A stretch of DNA of 64,000 nucleotides from Stomorhina lunata (GCA_933228675.1 OW121744.1:96767008-96831007), one strand, 5' to 3'. Positions 32,232 through 46,190 are shown, counted from the first letter of the stretch. Made by a program: numbers and translations. The notes: generated by a model not told the origin, from the sequence alone.

Positions 32232-34917
32232 GCAATATTTTTCTATATAGAAAAATTTTCAATAGAAATATTTTTCTATATAGAAAAATTTTCGATAGAA
32301 ATATTTTTCTATATAGAAAAATTTTCGATAGAAATATTTTTCTATATAGAAAAATTTTCGATAGAAATATTTTTCTATATAGAAAAATTTTCGATAGAAA
32401 TATTTTTCTATATAGAAAAATTTTCGATAGAAATATTTTTCTATATAGAAAAATTTTCGATAGAAATATTTTTCTATATAGAAAAATTTTCGATAGAAAT
32501 ACTTTTCTATATAGAAAAATTTTCGATAGAAATATTTTTCTACATAGAAAAATTTTCGATAGAAATATTTTTCTATATAGAAAAATTTTCGATAGAAATA
32601 TTTTTCTATATAGAAAAATTTTCGATAGAAATATTTTTCTATATAGAAAAATTTTCGATAGAAATATTTTTCTATATAGAAAAATTTTCGATAGAAATAT
32701 TTTTTTATATAGAAAAATTTTCGATAGAAATATTTTTCTATATAGAAAAATTTTCGATAGAAATATTTTTCTATATAGAAAAATTTTCGATAGAAATATT
32801 TTTCTATATAGAAAAATTTTCGATAGAAATATTTTTCTATATAGAAAAATTTTCGAAAGAAATATTTTTCTATATAGAAAAATTTTCGATAGAAATATTT
32901 TTCTATATAGAAAAATTTTCGAAAGAAATATTTTTCTATATAGAAAAATTTTCGATAGAAATATTTTTCTATATAGAAAAATTTTCGATAGAAATATTTT
33001 TCTATATAGAAAAATTTTCGATAGAAATATTTTTCTATATAGAAAAATTTTCGATAGAAATATTTTTCTATATAGAAAAATTTTCGATAGAAATATTTTT
33101 CTATATAGAAAAATTTTCGATAGAAATATTTTTCTATATAGAAAAATTTTCGATAGAAATATTTTTCTATATAGAAAAATTTTCGATAGAAATATTTTTC
33201 TATATAGAAAAATTTTCGATAGAAATATTTTTCTATATAGAAAAATTTTCGATAGAAATATTTTTCTATATAGAAAAATTTTCGATAGAAATATTTTTCT
33301 ATATAGAAAAATTTTCGATAGAAATATTTTTCTATATAGAAAAATTTTCGATAGAAATATTTTTCTATATAGAAAAATTTTCGATAGAAATATTTTTCTA
33401 TATAGAAAAATTTTCGATAGAAATATTTTTCTATATAGAAAAATTTTCGATAGAAATATTTTTCTATATAGAAAAATTTTCGATAGAAATATTTTTCTAT
33501 ATAGAAAAATTTTCGATAGAAATATTTTTCTATATAGAAAAATTTTCGATAGAAATATTTTTCTATATAGAAAAATTTTCGATAGAAATATTTTTCTATA
33601 TAGAAAAATTTTCGATAGAAATATTTTTCTATATAGAAAAATTTTCGATAGAAATATTTTTCTATATAGAAAAATTTTCGATAGAAATATTTTTCTATAT
33701 AGAAAAATTTTCGATAGAAATATTTTTCTATATAGAAAAATTTTCGATAGAAATATTTTTCTATATAGAAAAATTTTCGATAGAAATATTTTTCTATATA
33801 GAAAAATTTTCGATAGAAATATTTTTCTATATAGAAAAATTTTCGATAGAAATATTTTTCTATATAGAAAAATTTTCGATAGAAATATTTTTCTATATAG
33901 AAAAATTTTCGATAGAAATATTTTTCTATATAGAAAAATTTTCGATAGAAATATTTTTCTATATAGAAAAATTTTCGATAGAAATATTTTTCTATATAGA
34001 AAAATTTTCGATAGAAATATTTTTCTATATAGAAAAATTTTCGATAGAAATATTTTTCTATATAGAAAAATTTTCGATAGAAATATTTTTCTATATAGAA
34101 AAATTTTCGATAGAAATATTTTTCTATATAGAAAAATTTTCGATAGAAATATTTTTCTATATAGAAAAATTTTCGATAGAAATATTTTTCTATATAGAAA
34201 AATTTTCGATAGAAATATTTTTCTATATAGAAAAATTTTCGATAGAAATATTTTTCTATATAGAAAAATTTTCGATAGAAATATTTTTCTATATAGAAAA
34301 ATTTTCGATAGAAATATTTTTCTATATAGAAAAATTTTCGATAGAAATATTTTTCTATATAGAAAAATTTTCGATAGAAATATTTTTCTATATAGAAAAA
34401 TTTTCGATAGAAATATTTTTCTATATAGAAAAATTTTCGATAGAAATATTTTTCTATATAGAAAAATTTTCGATAGAAATATTTTTCTATATAGAAAAAT
34501 TTTCGATAGAAATATTTTTCTATGTAGAAAAATTTTCGATAGAAATATTTTTCTATATAGAAAAATTTTCGATAGAAATATTTTTCTATATAGAAAAATT
34601 TTCGATAGAAATATTTTTCTATATAGAAAAATTTTCGATAGAAATATTTTTCTATATAGAAAAATTTTCGATAGAAATATTTTTCTATATAGAAAAATTT
34701 TCGATAGAAATATTTTTCTATATAGAAAAATTTTCGATAGAAATATTTTTCTATATAGAAAAATTTTCGATAGAAATATTTTTCTATATAGAAAAATTTT
34801 CGATAGAAATATTTTTCTATATTATATATTTCTATCGAAAATTTTTCTATATAGAAAAATATTTCTATAGAAAATTTTTCTATATAGAAAAATTTTCGAT
34901 AGAAATGTTTTTCTATA
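32232..34917. repeat. 33-bp CGATAGAAATA satellite (family F), left block
   Basis: About 81 units of exactly 33 bp with core TTTTTCTATATAGAAAAA and linker TTTTCGATAGAAATA, very uniform. Since 33 is a multiple of three and the unit lacks stops in one frame on each strand, frames of about 894 and 902 codons stay open on both strands (an 11-residue repeat such as RNIFLYRKIFD). These are artefacts of the repeat. The last units, 34820-34905, include a local inversion. Confidence 0.97.
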
Positions 34918-35025
34918 TAATGGGTGTTTTTTTTAGAGGTATAGAACTTCGAATTGAAATAAAACACAAGAAAATCGTTTTAATGTCCATCAATTTGGCT
35001 TTATTGGAAGTATAATTTTATGACA

Positions 35026-35325
35026 TTAATGTTTAAATATGATTTCGGGCATGTGGCCGCCGCGGCTGGCTCGAAAAAAGCCAATTCTACAGGTCAAATT
35101 TTTAACTACTTTTTCGAGCATATGGGGCCGTATGTTGGCAATAACGCCACGAATGTTGGCTTCCAAGTCCCCTAACGTTTCTGGTTTGTTGGCGTAGACG
35201 AGCGACTTCACATATCCCCGAAGAAAATAATCCAGTGGTGTCAAATCGCACGATCTTGGTGGCCAATTGACAGGTCCATTCCGCGAAATTATGCGCTCAT
35301 CGAATGTTTCCTTCAATAAATCAAA
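35026..35325 (-). pseudogene. Mariner transposase, C-terminal fragment
   Basis: The minus strand encodes LLKETFDERIISRNGPVNWP then PPRSCDLTPLDYFLRGYVKS, containing the third catalytic Asp in the CDLTPLDYF motif. It runs on through a helical tail to RASRGGHMPEIIF, the normal end of this mariner family, about 100 residues in all. The 15 residues in front of LLKETF derive from the inserted repeat. The catalytic core before this point, with the first two Asp, is absent from the window. Confidence 0.85.
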
Positions 35326-35327
35326 AT

Positions 35328-37157
35328 TCAAAACGGAGCCGGTAAACAAGAAAAAAATATTAGACACGTGTTTGGTACTTTTTTGATTCAGGGTTCAAAA
35401 AGGGGGAAAAGCTGGGAAAAAAATTTAGGATAGGTCCATTTTTCTTTTTCTTTGTATTTGACTTGAACCAATAAAGCTACCAATAAAATTTATAGGGAGG
35501 TCGATTGCCCAGTACATAATATTATATATGTGTTTGGTACTTTTTTCAATTAAAAGGGTAAAAAAGAGAAAAATCGGTAACATTATATCTCCTTAACCAA
35601 CAGCGATAGAAGCGAAAATTAAATTGGCTTGAGATTAGCACTAAAAATTAAGTGACACGTGTTCGGTACTTTTTTGAAAATCGGCCGCCTAGCGGGCAAA
35701 ACAGGGTAGAAAAGGGAGAAATTAGTAACATCATATCTCCGAAACCAACATAGACAGAAACAAAGTTGAAATTGGATTTGAATCGCCTACAAAAATAAGG
35801 GGACACGTGTTTGGTACTTTTTTGAAAATGGCACTAATAAGGATAAAAAGGGTAAAAACTATATTTTGGTACTTTTTTTAACCCATATGTATCTTTTGAA
35901 CTAATAAACATAGAAACACATTTTATATCGCAACCGATAGATATTAAAAAAAAACTAAATACTTATTTGGTACTTTTGCGATTAATGGGGTACAAAAGGG
36001 TAAAAAAAGGGAAAATATTCAAGATTAGGTTTTTTGGTTTTTAGCCATGGATATCTTTAAGGCTAATGAAGCCAGAAGTATAATTTATTGACTGGTCGAT
36101 GGACATTGAAAAAAGTAAACTACGAGTTTGGTACTTTTTTTTTAATTTTGGGGGTAAAAATCTGTAAAGTATATCTTCTAAACCAAAAGTGATAGAAACA
36201 AAAACTAAATTGGTCTGAGATCGGCACTTAAAACCAAGGGACACGTGTTCGGTACTTTTATGAAATTCAACCTCCTAGAAGGTAAAACAGGGTAGAAAAG
36301 GGAGAAATCAGTAACATCATATCTCCGAAACCAATACAGATAGAAACAAAGTTGAAATTGGATTTAAATCGGCTAGAAAAATAAGGGGACACGTGTTTAG
36401 TACTTTTTTGAAAATGGCACCAATAAGGATAAAAAAGGGTAAAAACTATATTTTGGTACTTTTTTTTAACCCATATGTATCTTTTGAACTAATAAACATA
36501 GAAACATATTTTATATCGCAACCGATAGATATTAAAAAAGAACTAAATACGTATTTGGTACTTTTGCGATTAATGGGGTACAAAAGGGTAAAAAAGGGAA
36601 TATATTCAAGGATAGGTTTTTTGCTTTTTAGCCATGGATATCTTTTAGGCTAATGAAGTTAGAAGTATAATTTATTGACTGGTAGATTTACATTGAAAAG
36701 AAATAAGCTACGTGTTTGGTACTTTTTTTTAATTTTGGGGGTAAAAATCGGTAAAGTATATCTTCTAAACCAAAAGTGATAGAAACAAAAACTAAATTGG
36801 TCTGAGATTGGCACTTAAAATTAAGGAACACATGTTTGGTATTGTTTTGAAGTTCAGCCTCTTAGAAGGTAAAACAGGGTAGAAAAGGGAGAAATTAGTA
36901 ACATCATATCTCCGAAAATAACATCGATGCAAACAAAGTTGAAATTGGATTTGAATCGGCTAGGAAAATAAGGAGACACGTGCTTGGTACTTTTTTGGAA
37001 ATGGCATTAATAAGGATAAAAAAGGGTAAAAACTATATTTTGGTACTTTTTTCAACTAATATGTATCTTTTGAACTAATAAACATAGAAATATAATTTAT
37101 ATCGCAACAGATAGATATTAAAAAACAATTAAATACGCATTTGGTACTTTTGCGATT
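35328..37157. repeat. Higher-order repeat of about 586 bp (GGTACTTTTTT family), left block
   Basis: Submonomers of roughly 100-165 bp, each marked by GGTACTTTTTT preceded by ACACGTGTTTGG or a variant, group into a higher-order unit of about 586 bp (markers at 35701, 36287, 36874). Recurrent words are CATATCTCCGAAACC and GATAGAAACAAA. The block starts exactly at the mariner junction and ends in the assembly gap. Non-coding. Confidence 0.85.
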
Positions 37158-37357
37158 NNNNNNNNNNNNNNNNNNNNNNNNNNNNNNNNNNNNNNNNNNN
37201 NNNNNNNNNNNNNNNNNNNNNNNNNNNNNNNNNNNNNNNNNNNNNNNNNNNNNNNNNNNNNNNNNNNNNNNNNNNNNNNNNNNNNNNNNNNNNNNNNNNN
37301 NNNNNNNNNNNNNNNNNNNNNNNNNNNNNNNNNNNNNNNNNNNNNNNNNNNNNNNNN
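37158..37357. other. Assembly gap (200 N)
   Basis: Undetermined bases at the border between the 586-bp higher-order repeat and the 125-bp satellite. A round length of 200 suggests a placeholder, so the true distance is unknown. Confidence 0.99.
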
Positions 37358-40300
37358 AGCAGAGATAGAGCAATTTGGGCAATAATCTGTGATCACTAAA
37401 AAAATTTTCAAAATTCGTACTAAAACTCAATTTTTTGAAAATTTTTATATGAAAATATAAAACCTTAATTATCTTGGAAACTAGCAGAGATAGAGCAATT
37501 TGGGCAATAATCTGTGATCACTAAAAAAATTTTCAAAATTCGTACTAAAACTCAATTTTTGAAAATTTTTATATGAAAACATAAAACCTTAATTATCTTG
37601 GAAACTAGCAGAGATAGAGCAATTTGGGCAATAATCTGTGATCACTAAAAAAATTTTCAAAATTCGTACTAAAACCCAATTTTTTGAAAATTTTTATATG
37701 AAAACATAAAACCTTAAATATCTTGGAAACTAGCAGAGATAGAGCAATTTGGGCAATAATCTGTGATCACTAAAAAAATTTTCAAAATTCGTACTAAAAC
37801 TCAATTTTTTGAAAATTTTTATATGAAAACATAAAACCTTAATTATCTTGGAAACTAGCAGAGATAGAGCAATTTGGGCAATAATCTGTGATCACTAAAA
37901 AAATTTTCAAAATTCGTACTAAAACTCAATTTTTTTAAAATTTTTATATGAAAACATAAAACCTTTATTATCTTGGAAACTAGCAGAGATAGAGCAATTT
38001 GGGCAATAATCTGTGATCACTAAAATAATTTTCCAAATTCGTACTAAAACCCAATTTTTTGAAAATTTTTATATGAAAACATAAAACCTTAATTAACTTG
38101 GAAACTAGCAGAGATAGAGCAATTTGGGCAATAATCTGTGATCACTAAAAAAATTTTCAAAATTCGTACTAAAACTCAATTTTTTGAAAATTTTTATATG
38201 AAAACATAAAACCTTAATTATCTTGGAAACTAGCAGAGATAGAGCAATTTGGGCAATAATCTGTGATCACTAAAAAAATTTTCAAAATTCGTACTAAAAC
38301 TCAATTTTTTGAAAATTTTTATATGAAAACATAAAACCTTAATTAACTTGGAAACTAGCAGAGATAGAGCAATTTGGGCAATAATCTGTGATCACTAAAA
38401 TAATTTTCAAAATTCGTACTAAAACTCAATTTTTTGAAAATTTTTATATGAAAACATAAAACCTTAATTATCTTGGAAACTAGCAGAGATAGAGCAATTT
38501 GGGCAATAATCTGTGATCACTAAAAAAATTTTCAAAATTCGTACTAAAACTCAATTTTTTTAAAATTTTTATATGAAAACATAAAACCTTTATTATCTTG
38601 GAAACTAGCAGAGATAGAGCAATTTGGGCAATAATCTGTGATCACTAAAATAATTTTCCAAATTCGTACTAAAACCCAATTTTTTGAAAATTTTTATATG
38701 AAAACATAAAACCTTAATTAACTTGGAAACTAGCAGAGATAGAGCAATTTGGGCAATAATCTGTGATCACTAAAAAAATTTTCAAAATTCGTACTAAAAC
38801 TCAATTTTTTGAAAATTTTTATATGAAAACATAAAACCTTAATTATCTTGGAAACTAGCAGAGATAGAGCAATTTGGGCAATAATCTGTGATCACTAAAA
38901 AAATTTTCAAAATTCGTACTAAAACTCAATTTTTTGAAAATTTTTATATGAAAACATAAAACCTTAATTAACTTGGAAACTAGCAGAGATAGAGCAATTT
39001 GGGCAATAATCTGTGATCACTAAAATAATTTTCAAAATTCGTACTAAAACTCAATTTTTTGAAAATTTTTATATGAAAACATAAAACCTTAATTATCTTG
39101 GAAACTAGCAGAGATAGAGCAATTTGGGCAATAATCTGTGATCACTAAAAAAATTTTCAAAATTCGTACTAAAACTCAATTTTTTGAAAATTTTTATATG
39201 AAAACATAAAACCTTAATTATCTTGGAAACTAGCAGAGATAGAGCAATTTGGGCAATAATCTGTGATCACTAAAAAAATTTTCAAAATTCGTACTAAAAC
39301 TCAATTTTTTGAAAATTTTTATATGAAAACATAAAACCTTAATTATCTTGGAAACTAGCAGAGATAGAGCAATTTGGGCAATAATCTGTGATCACTAAAA
39401 AATTTTTCAAAATTTGTTCTAAAACTCAATTTTTTGAAAATTTTTATATGAAAACATAAAACCTTAATTATCTTGGAAACTAGCAGAGATAGAGCAATTT
39501 GGGCAATAATCTGTGATCACTAAAAAAATTTTCAAAATTCGTACTAAAACTCAATTTTTTGAAAATTTTTATATGAAAACATAAAACCTTTATTATCTTG
39601 GAAACTAGCAGAGATAGAGCAATTTGGGCAATAATCTGTGATCACTAACAAAATTTTCAAAATTCGAACTAAAACTCAATTTTTTGAAAATTTTTATATG
39701 AAAACATAAAACCTTAATTATCTTGGAAACTAGCAGAGATAGAGCAATTTGGGCAATAATCTGTGATCACTAAAAAAATTTTCAAAATTCGTACTAAAAC
39801 TCAATTTTTTGAAAATTTTTATATGAAAACATAAAACCTTTATTATCTTGGAAACTAGCAGAGATAGAGCAATTTGGGCAATAATCTGTGATCACTAAAA
39901 AAACTTTCAAAATTCGTACTAAAACCCAATATTTTGAAAATTTTTGTATGAAAACATAAAACCTTAATTATCTTGGGAACTAGCAGACATAGAGCAATTT
40001 GGGCAATAATCTGTGATCACTAAAAAAATTTTCAAAATTCGTACTAAAACACAATTTTTTGAAAATTTTTATATGAAAACATAAAACCTTAAATATCTTG
40101 GAAACAAGCAGAGATAGAGCAATTTGGGCAATAATCTGTGATCACTAAAAAAATTTTCAAAATTCGTACTAAAACCCAATTTTTTGAAAATTTTTATATG
40201 AAAACATAAAACCTTAAATATCTTGGAAACTAGCAGAGATAGAGCAATTTGGGTAATAATCTGTGATCACTAAATTCGTACTAAAACTCAATTTTTTTAA

Positions 40301-42137
40301 AATTTTTATATGAAAACATAAAACCTTAAATATCTTGGAAACTAGCAGAGATAGAGCAATTTGGGCAATAATCTGTGATCACTAAAAAAATTTTCAAAAT
40401 TCGTACTAAAACCCAATTTTTTGAAAATTTTTATATGAAAACATAAAACCTTAAATATCTTGGAAACTAGCAGAGATAGAGCAATTTGGGCAATAATCTG
40501 TGATCACTAAAAAAATTTTCAAAATTCGTACTAAAACCCAATTTTTTGAAAATTTTTATATGAAAACATAAAACCTTAAATATCTTGGAAACTAGCAGAG
40601 ATAGAGCAATTTGGGCAATAATCTGTGATCACTAAATTCGTACTAAAACACAATTTTTTGAAAATTTTTATATGAAAACATAAAACCTTAAATATCTTGG
40701 AAACAAGCAGAGATAGAGCAATTTGGGCAATAATCTGTGATCACTAAAAAAATTTTCAAAATTCGTACTAAAACCCAATTTTTTGAAAATTTTTATATGA
40801 AAACATAAAACCTTTATTATCTTGGAAACTAGCAGAGATAGAGCAATTTGGGCAATAATCTGTGATCACTAAAAAAACTTTCAAAATTCGTACTAAAACC
40901 CAATATTTTGAAAATTTTTGTATGAAAACATAAAACCTTAATTATCTTGGGAACTAGCAGACATAGAGCAATTTGGGCAATAATCTGTGATCACTAAAAA
41001 AATTTTCAAAATTCGTACTAAAACACAATTTTTTGAAAATTTTTATATGAAAACATAAAACCTTAAATATCTTGGAAACAAGCAGAGATAGAGCAATTTG
41101 GGCAATAATCTGTGATCACTAAAAAAATTTTCAAAATTCGTACTAAAACCCAATTTTTTGAAAATTTTTATATGAAAACATAAAACCTTAAATATCTTGG
41201 AAACTAGCAGAGATAGAGCAATTTGGGCAATAATCTGTGATCACTAAAAAAATTTTCAAAATTCGTACTAAAACACAATTTTTTGAAAATTTTTATATGA
41301 AAACATAAAACCTTAAATATCTTGGAAACAAGCAGAGATAGAGCAATTTGGGCAATAATCTGTGATCACTAAAAAAATTTTCAAAATTCGTACTAAAACC
41401 CAATTTTTTGAAAATTTTTATATGAAAACATAAAACCTTAAATATCTTGGAAACTAGCAGAGATAGAGCAATTTGGGTAATAATCTGTGATCACTAAATT
41501 CGTACTAAAACTCAATTTTTTTAAAATTTTTATATGAAAACATAAAACCTTAAATATCTTGGAAACTAGCAGAGATAGAGCAATTTGGGCAATAATCTGT
41601 GATCACTAAAAAAATTTTCAAAATTCGTACTAAAACCCAATTTTTTGAAAATTTTTATATGAAAACATAAAACCTTAAATATCTTGGAAACTAGCAGAGA
41701 TAGAGCAATTTGGGTAATAATCTGTGATCACTAAATTCGTACTAAAACTCAATTTTTTGAAAATTTTTATATGAAAACATAAAACCTTAAATATCTTGGA
41801 AACAAGCAGAGGTAGAGCAATTTGGGCAATAATCTGTGATCACTAAAAAAATTTTCAAAATTCGTACTAAAACCCAATTTTTTGAAAATTTTTATATGAA
41901 AACATAAAACCTTAAATATCTTGGAAACAAGCAGAGATAGAGCAATTTGGGCAATAATCTGTGATCACTAAAAAAATTTTCAAAATTCGTACTAAAACCC
42001 AATTTTTTGAAAATTTTTATATGAAAACATAAAACCTTAAATATCTTGGAAACTAGCAGAGATAGAGCAATTTGGGCAATAATCTGTGATCACTAAAAAA
42101 ATTTTCAAAATTCGTACTAAAAATCAATTTTTTGAAA
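37358..42137 (+). repeat. 125-bp satellite with higher-order structure
   Basis: About 38 monomers of 125 bp, each with AGAGATAGAGCAATTTGGGC and TAATCTGTGATCAC. Variants recur in register: a TTATTATC/CCAAATTC/TTAATTAAC set repeats after 625 bp (5 monomers, 37961 and 38586), and an ACTTTCAA...TTTGTATG set repeats after 974 bp (39901 and 40875), equal to 8 monomers less two 13-bp deletions. Several monomers after 40260 share that 13-bp deletion. Copies differ by only a few percent. Confidence 0.96.
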
Positions 42138-45100
42138 AATTTTATATCTATATATATAAAACTCTAACGTGACTGACTGACTGACTGATTGACTGACTCA
42201 TCATCGCACAGCCCAAACGGCTAAAGCTAGAGAGCTGAAATTTTGACAGCTGGTACCTTTTTTAAAGTATAGATCCACTAAGACGGGATTTTTGGAAATT
42301 CGGCCTCTAAGGGGGTAAAAAAGGGAAAAATTAGTAATGCTGTATCTTCGGAAGTAAACGTCATAGGCCCAAAATTGAAATTGCGTTGGGATCAGCTGCA
42401 AAAATAAGTAGACACGTATTTGGTACTTTTTAGCAGATGGGACAAATAGGGGGTAAAAAGGGTAAAAATGAAATGTTGGTACTTTTTTAAACCCATGTGT
42501 ATCTTTTGAACCAATCAACAGAGTAACAAAATTCAAAACGGAGCCGGTAAACAAGAAAAAAATATTAGACACGTGTTTGGTACTTTTTTGATTCAGGGTT
42601 CAAAAAGGGGGAAAAGCGGGGAAAAAAATTTAGGGTAGGTCCATTTTTCTTTTTCTTTGTATTTGACTTGAACCAATAAAGCTACCAATAAAATTTATAG
42701 GGAGGTCGATTGCCCAGTACATAATATTAAATATGTGTTTGGTACTTTTTTCAATTAAAAGGGTAAAAAAGAGAAAAATCGGTAACATTATATCTCCTTA
42801 ACCAACAGCTATAGAAGCGAAAATTAAATTGGCTTGAAATTAGCACTAAAAATTAAGTGAGACGTGTTCGGTACTTTTTTGAAAATCGGCCGCCTAGCGG
42901 GCAAAACAGGGTAGAAAAGGGAGAAATTAGTAACATCATATCTCCGAAACCAACATAGACAGAAACAAAGTTGAAATTGGATTTGAATCGCCTACAAAAA
43001 TAAGGGGACACGTGTTTGGTACTTTTTTGAAAATGGCACTAACAAGGATAAAAAGGGTAAAAACTATATTTTGGTACTTTTTTTAACCCATATGTATCTT
43101 TTGAACTAATAAACATAGAAACACATTTTATATCGCAACCGATAGATATTAAAAAAAAACTAAATACTTATTTGGTACTTTTGCGATTAATGGGGCACAA
43201 AAGGGTAAAAAAAGGGAAAATATTCAAGGATAGGTTTTTTGGTTTTTAGCCATGGATATCTTTAAGGCTAATGAAGCCAGAAGTATAATTTATTGACTGG
43301 TCGATGGACATTGAAAAAAGTAAACTACGAGTTTGGTACTTTTTTTTAATTTTGGGGGTAAAAATCTGTAAAGTATATCATCTAAATCAAAAGTGTTAGA
43401 AACAAAAACTAAATTAGTCTGAGATCAGCACTAAAAATTAAGGGACAAGTATTCGGTACTTTTTTGAAATTCGACCTTTTAAAGGGTAAAACAGGGTAGA
43501 AAAGGGAGAAATTAGTAACATCATATCTCCGAAACTAACACCGATGCAAACGAAGTTTAAATTGGATTTGAATCGGATAAAAAAATAAATGGCCACGTAT
43601 TTGGTACTATTTCAAAAATGGTACTAATAAGAATATTTTGGTACTTTTTTTAACACATATATATTTTTTGAACTAATAAACATAGAAACATAATTTATAT
43701 CGCAACTGATAGGCATTAAAAAACTATTAAACACGTATTTGGTACTTTTGCGATTAATGTGGGACGAAAGGGTAAAAAAAGGGAATATATTCAAGAGTAG
43801 GTTTTTTGCTTTTTAGCTAAGAATATCTTTTCGGCTAATGAAGCCAGAAGCATAATTTATTGGCTGGTAAATTGACAATGAAAAAAGTAAAATAAGTGTC
43901 TGGTACTTTTTTAATTTTGGGGGTAAAAATCGGTAAAAATATATCTTCTTAGCCAAAAGTGATAGAAACAACAACTAAATCGGTCTAAAATCGGCACTTT
44001 AAATTAAGGGACATGTATTCGGTACTTTTTTCTTTGATTCGGCCGTTTTGGGGTTAAAACAGGGAAAAAATGGGAAATATTAGTAACGTCATATCTCCGA
44101 AATTCAAAACGATAGGAATAGAGTTGAAATTTGCTTCGGATGGGCTGAAAAAAAACGAGAAACGTATTTGGTACTTTTTTGAATATGGTACTAATAAGGG
44201 TAAAAAAGGGCAAAAACTATATTTTGGTACTTTTTTTGAACCCATACGTATCTTTTGAAATAACAAACATAGAGAAACAGTAAACGTCACAATTGATAAG
44301 TAACAAAGAATTATTAGACACGTATTTGGTACTTTTACGATAATTGAGGTAAAAAAGATAAAAAAAATATTCAAGGGTAGGTTTTTAACTAATGAAGCCA
44401 GAACTATAATTTACAGACGGGTGGATTCATATTGAAAAAGTAAATTGAAAAAAATTGAAAAAGAAAATGGATAAATTAGTAACATCATATCTCCGAAATT
44501 TACATCGTTAGAAACAAAGTTGAAATTGGATTTGGATCATCTTGCAAAAAAAGGGGACACGAGTTTGGTACTTTTTTGGAAATGGAACTAATAAGGGAGA
44601 AAAAGGGAAAAAACTATATTTTGGTACTTTATTAACCCTATAAGTATCTCTTGAACTAATAAACATAAATACTCTATTTACATCACAATTGATAAGGACT
44701 AACAAAAATTAAGAAGGTGCTTGGCGCTTTTACGATAAATGAGGCACAAAAGAGTAAAAACTATGAATATCATTTAAACAAATAAAGCCAGAAGTATAAT
44801 TTACAGACAGGTCTATTCACATTGCAGAAGTATAAGACACGCGATTGATTCCTTTTTTTAATGTTTGGAGTAAAAAGGGGGAAAGTAGGTAACGTAATAT
44901 CTCATAAATCAAAAGTGATAGAAACAAAGATTAAATTGGTCTATGATCAGCATTAAAAATTAAAGGACACGGGTTCGGTATTTTTTTTTTAATTTGGCCG
45001 CTTATGGTTAAAACAGGCTAGAAAATGAAAGGGACATGTGTTCTGTACTTTTTTTGGAAATGGCACTAATAAGGGCAAAAAGGGTAAAAACTATATTTTT

Positions 45101-46190
45101 GTACTTTTCTTTAACCCATGCGTATCTTTTGAACTTATAAACATAAAGACTCACTTTATGCCACAATCAATAAGTATTAACAAAATATTAAACATGTGCT
45201 TGGTACTTTTACGATAAATGGGGTTCCAAAAGGTGAAAACGGGAAAATATTTATTTAAGCTAATGAAGTCAGAAGTATAAATTAGAGATGTGTCAATCAA
45301 AGGTGTAAAAAAGGGAATAATCGATGACATTATATCTTCTAAACCTAATGGATGGAAACAAACACTAAAATGGTCTAAGATCAGCCCTAAAAATTAAGGG
45401 ACTTTTCAGTACTTTTTGCAAATTAAACAGTTTTGGGGTTAAAATAGGGTAGAAAATAAAAACATTAGTAAAGTTATATCTCTGATACTAATATCGACAG
45501 AAAAAAAATTTAAATTGGATTTAGATCGAATAGAAAAATAAAAAGTCATGTTTTTAGTAGGTACTTTTAGTAAATGAGCTAAAAATAGGGAATAAAAAGG
45601 ATAAAAACTAAATTTTGGTACTTTTTTGACCCATATATAATTTTTGAATCAATTATTATAGAAACAAAATTTATACCGCAATCGAAAATAACAAAAACGG
45701 GTCAAAAATTTAAAGATAGGTTTTTTCCTTTTAAACTGTGCATGTTGTTTAAATCAATAAAATAATAAATAAATCAATGATTTATGGACTGTTCTATTGA
45801 CATTGAAGAAATATGTGACAGGTGTTTGGTATTTTTTTCAATTAACAAAAATGGAGTTAAGATCAGCAATAAAAATATTAGGACATGTATCCGGATTTTT
45901 TTTTTTAATTTGGCTGATCAGGGGTAACCAACGGGTAAAAAAAGGAAACTTTTGTAAAATATTCAAAATCAAAAGCGACAAGAACAAGATTTAAATTGGG
46001 TTAGCAATCAAAATTGGGTCAGATACAAAAATAAGGGAGGCGTGTGTAGTACTTTTTTGAAAATGTAGAGGGTAGGTACTTATTTTGTCCTATATGTATC
46101 TTAAGAACCAATAAGTATTTAATTTAATTTATATCGGAATTGATAAATAAGTGAAAAAGTTATTTTAGTAAATTTTGTAACTTTGTCAAT
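42138..46190. repeat. GACT-repeat start and 586-bp higher-order repeat, right block
   Basis: Begins TATATATATAAAACTC with a (GACT)n run (42171-42198) and CATCATCGCACAGCCC, then the same GGTACTTTTTT submonomers as the left block, with markers at 42906, 43491 and 44059. Decay increases to the right, and by 45,500 the units are hardly alignable. The GACT-plus-CATCATCGCACAGCC start looks like the edge of a dispersed element, which I cannot name. Confidence 0.8.
42528..43378 (+). repeat. 850-bp direct duplicate of 35328-36175
   Basis: Near-identical to the sequence that starts at the left mariner junction, beginning AAAATTCAAAACGGAGCCGG. Here it continues smoothly from the preceding repeat, so this copy is in its original context. 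The left copy abuts the transposase fragment. The two copies bracket the 125-bp satellite. Confidence 0.85.

Noticed and set aside
32186..34967. Frames of 894 (plus) and 902 (minus) codons
   Set aside because: They are pure translations of a 33-bp satellite whose length is a multiple of three; both strands are open and there is no non-repeat protein sequence.
37056..37430. Frames crossing the N run
   Set aside because: They exist only because undetermined bases contain no stop codons.
42201..44374. Several short minus-strand frames (Phe/Ser-rich, containing KVPN or FLFT words)
   Set aside because: They recur with the 586-bp repeat and are broken differently in each copy; no coding selection is apparent.
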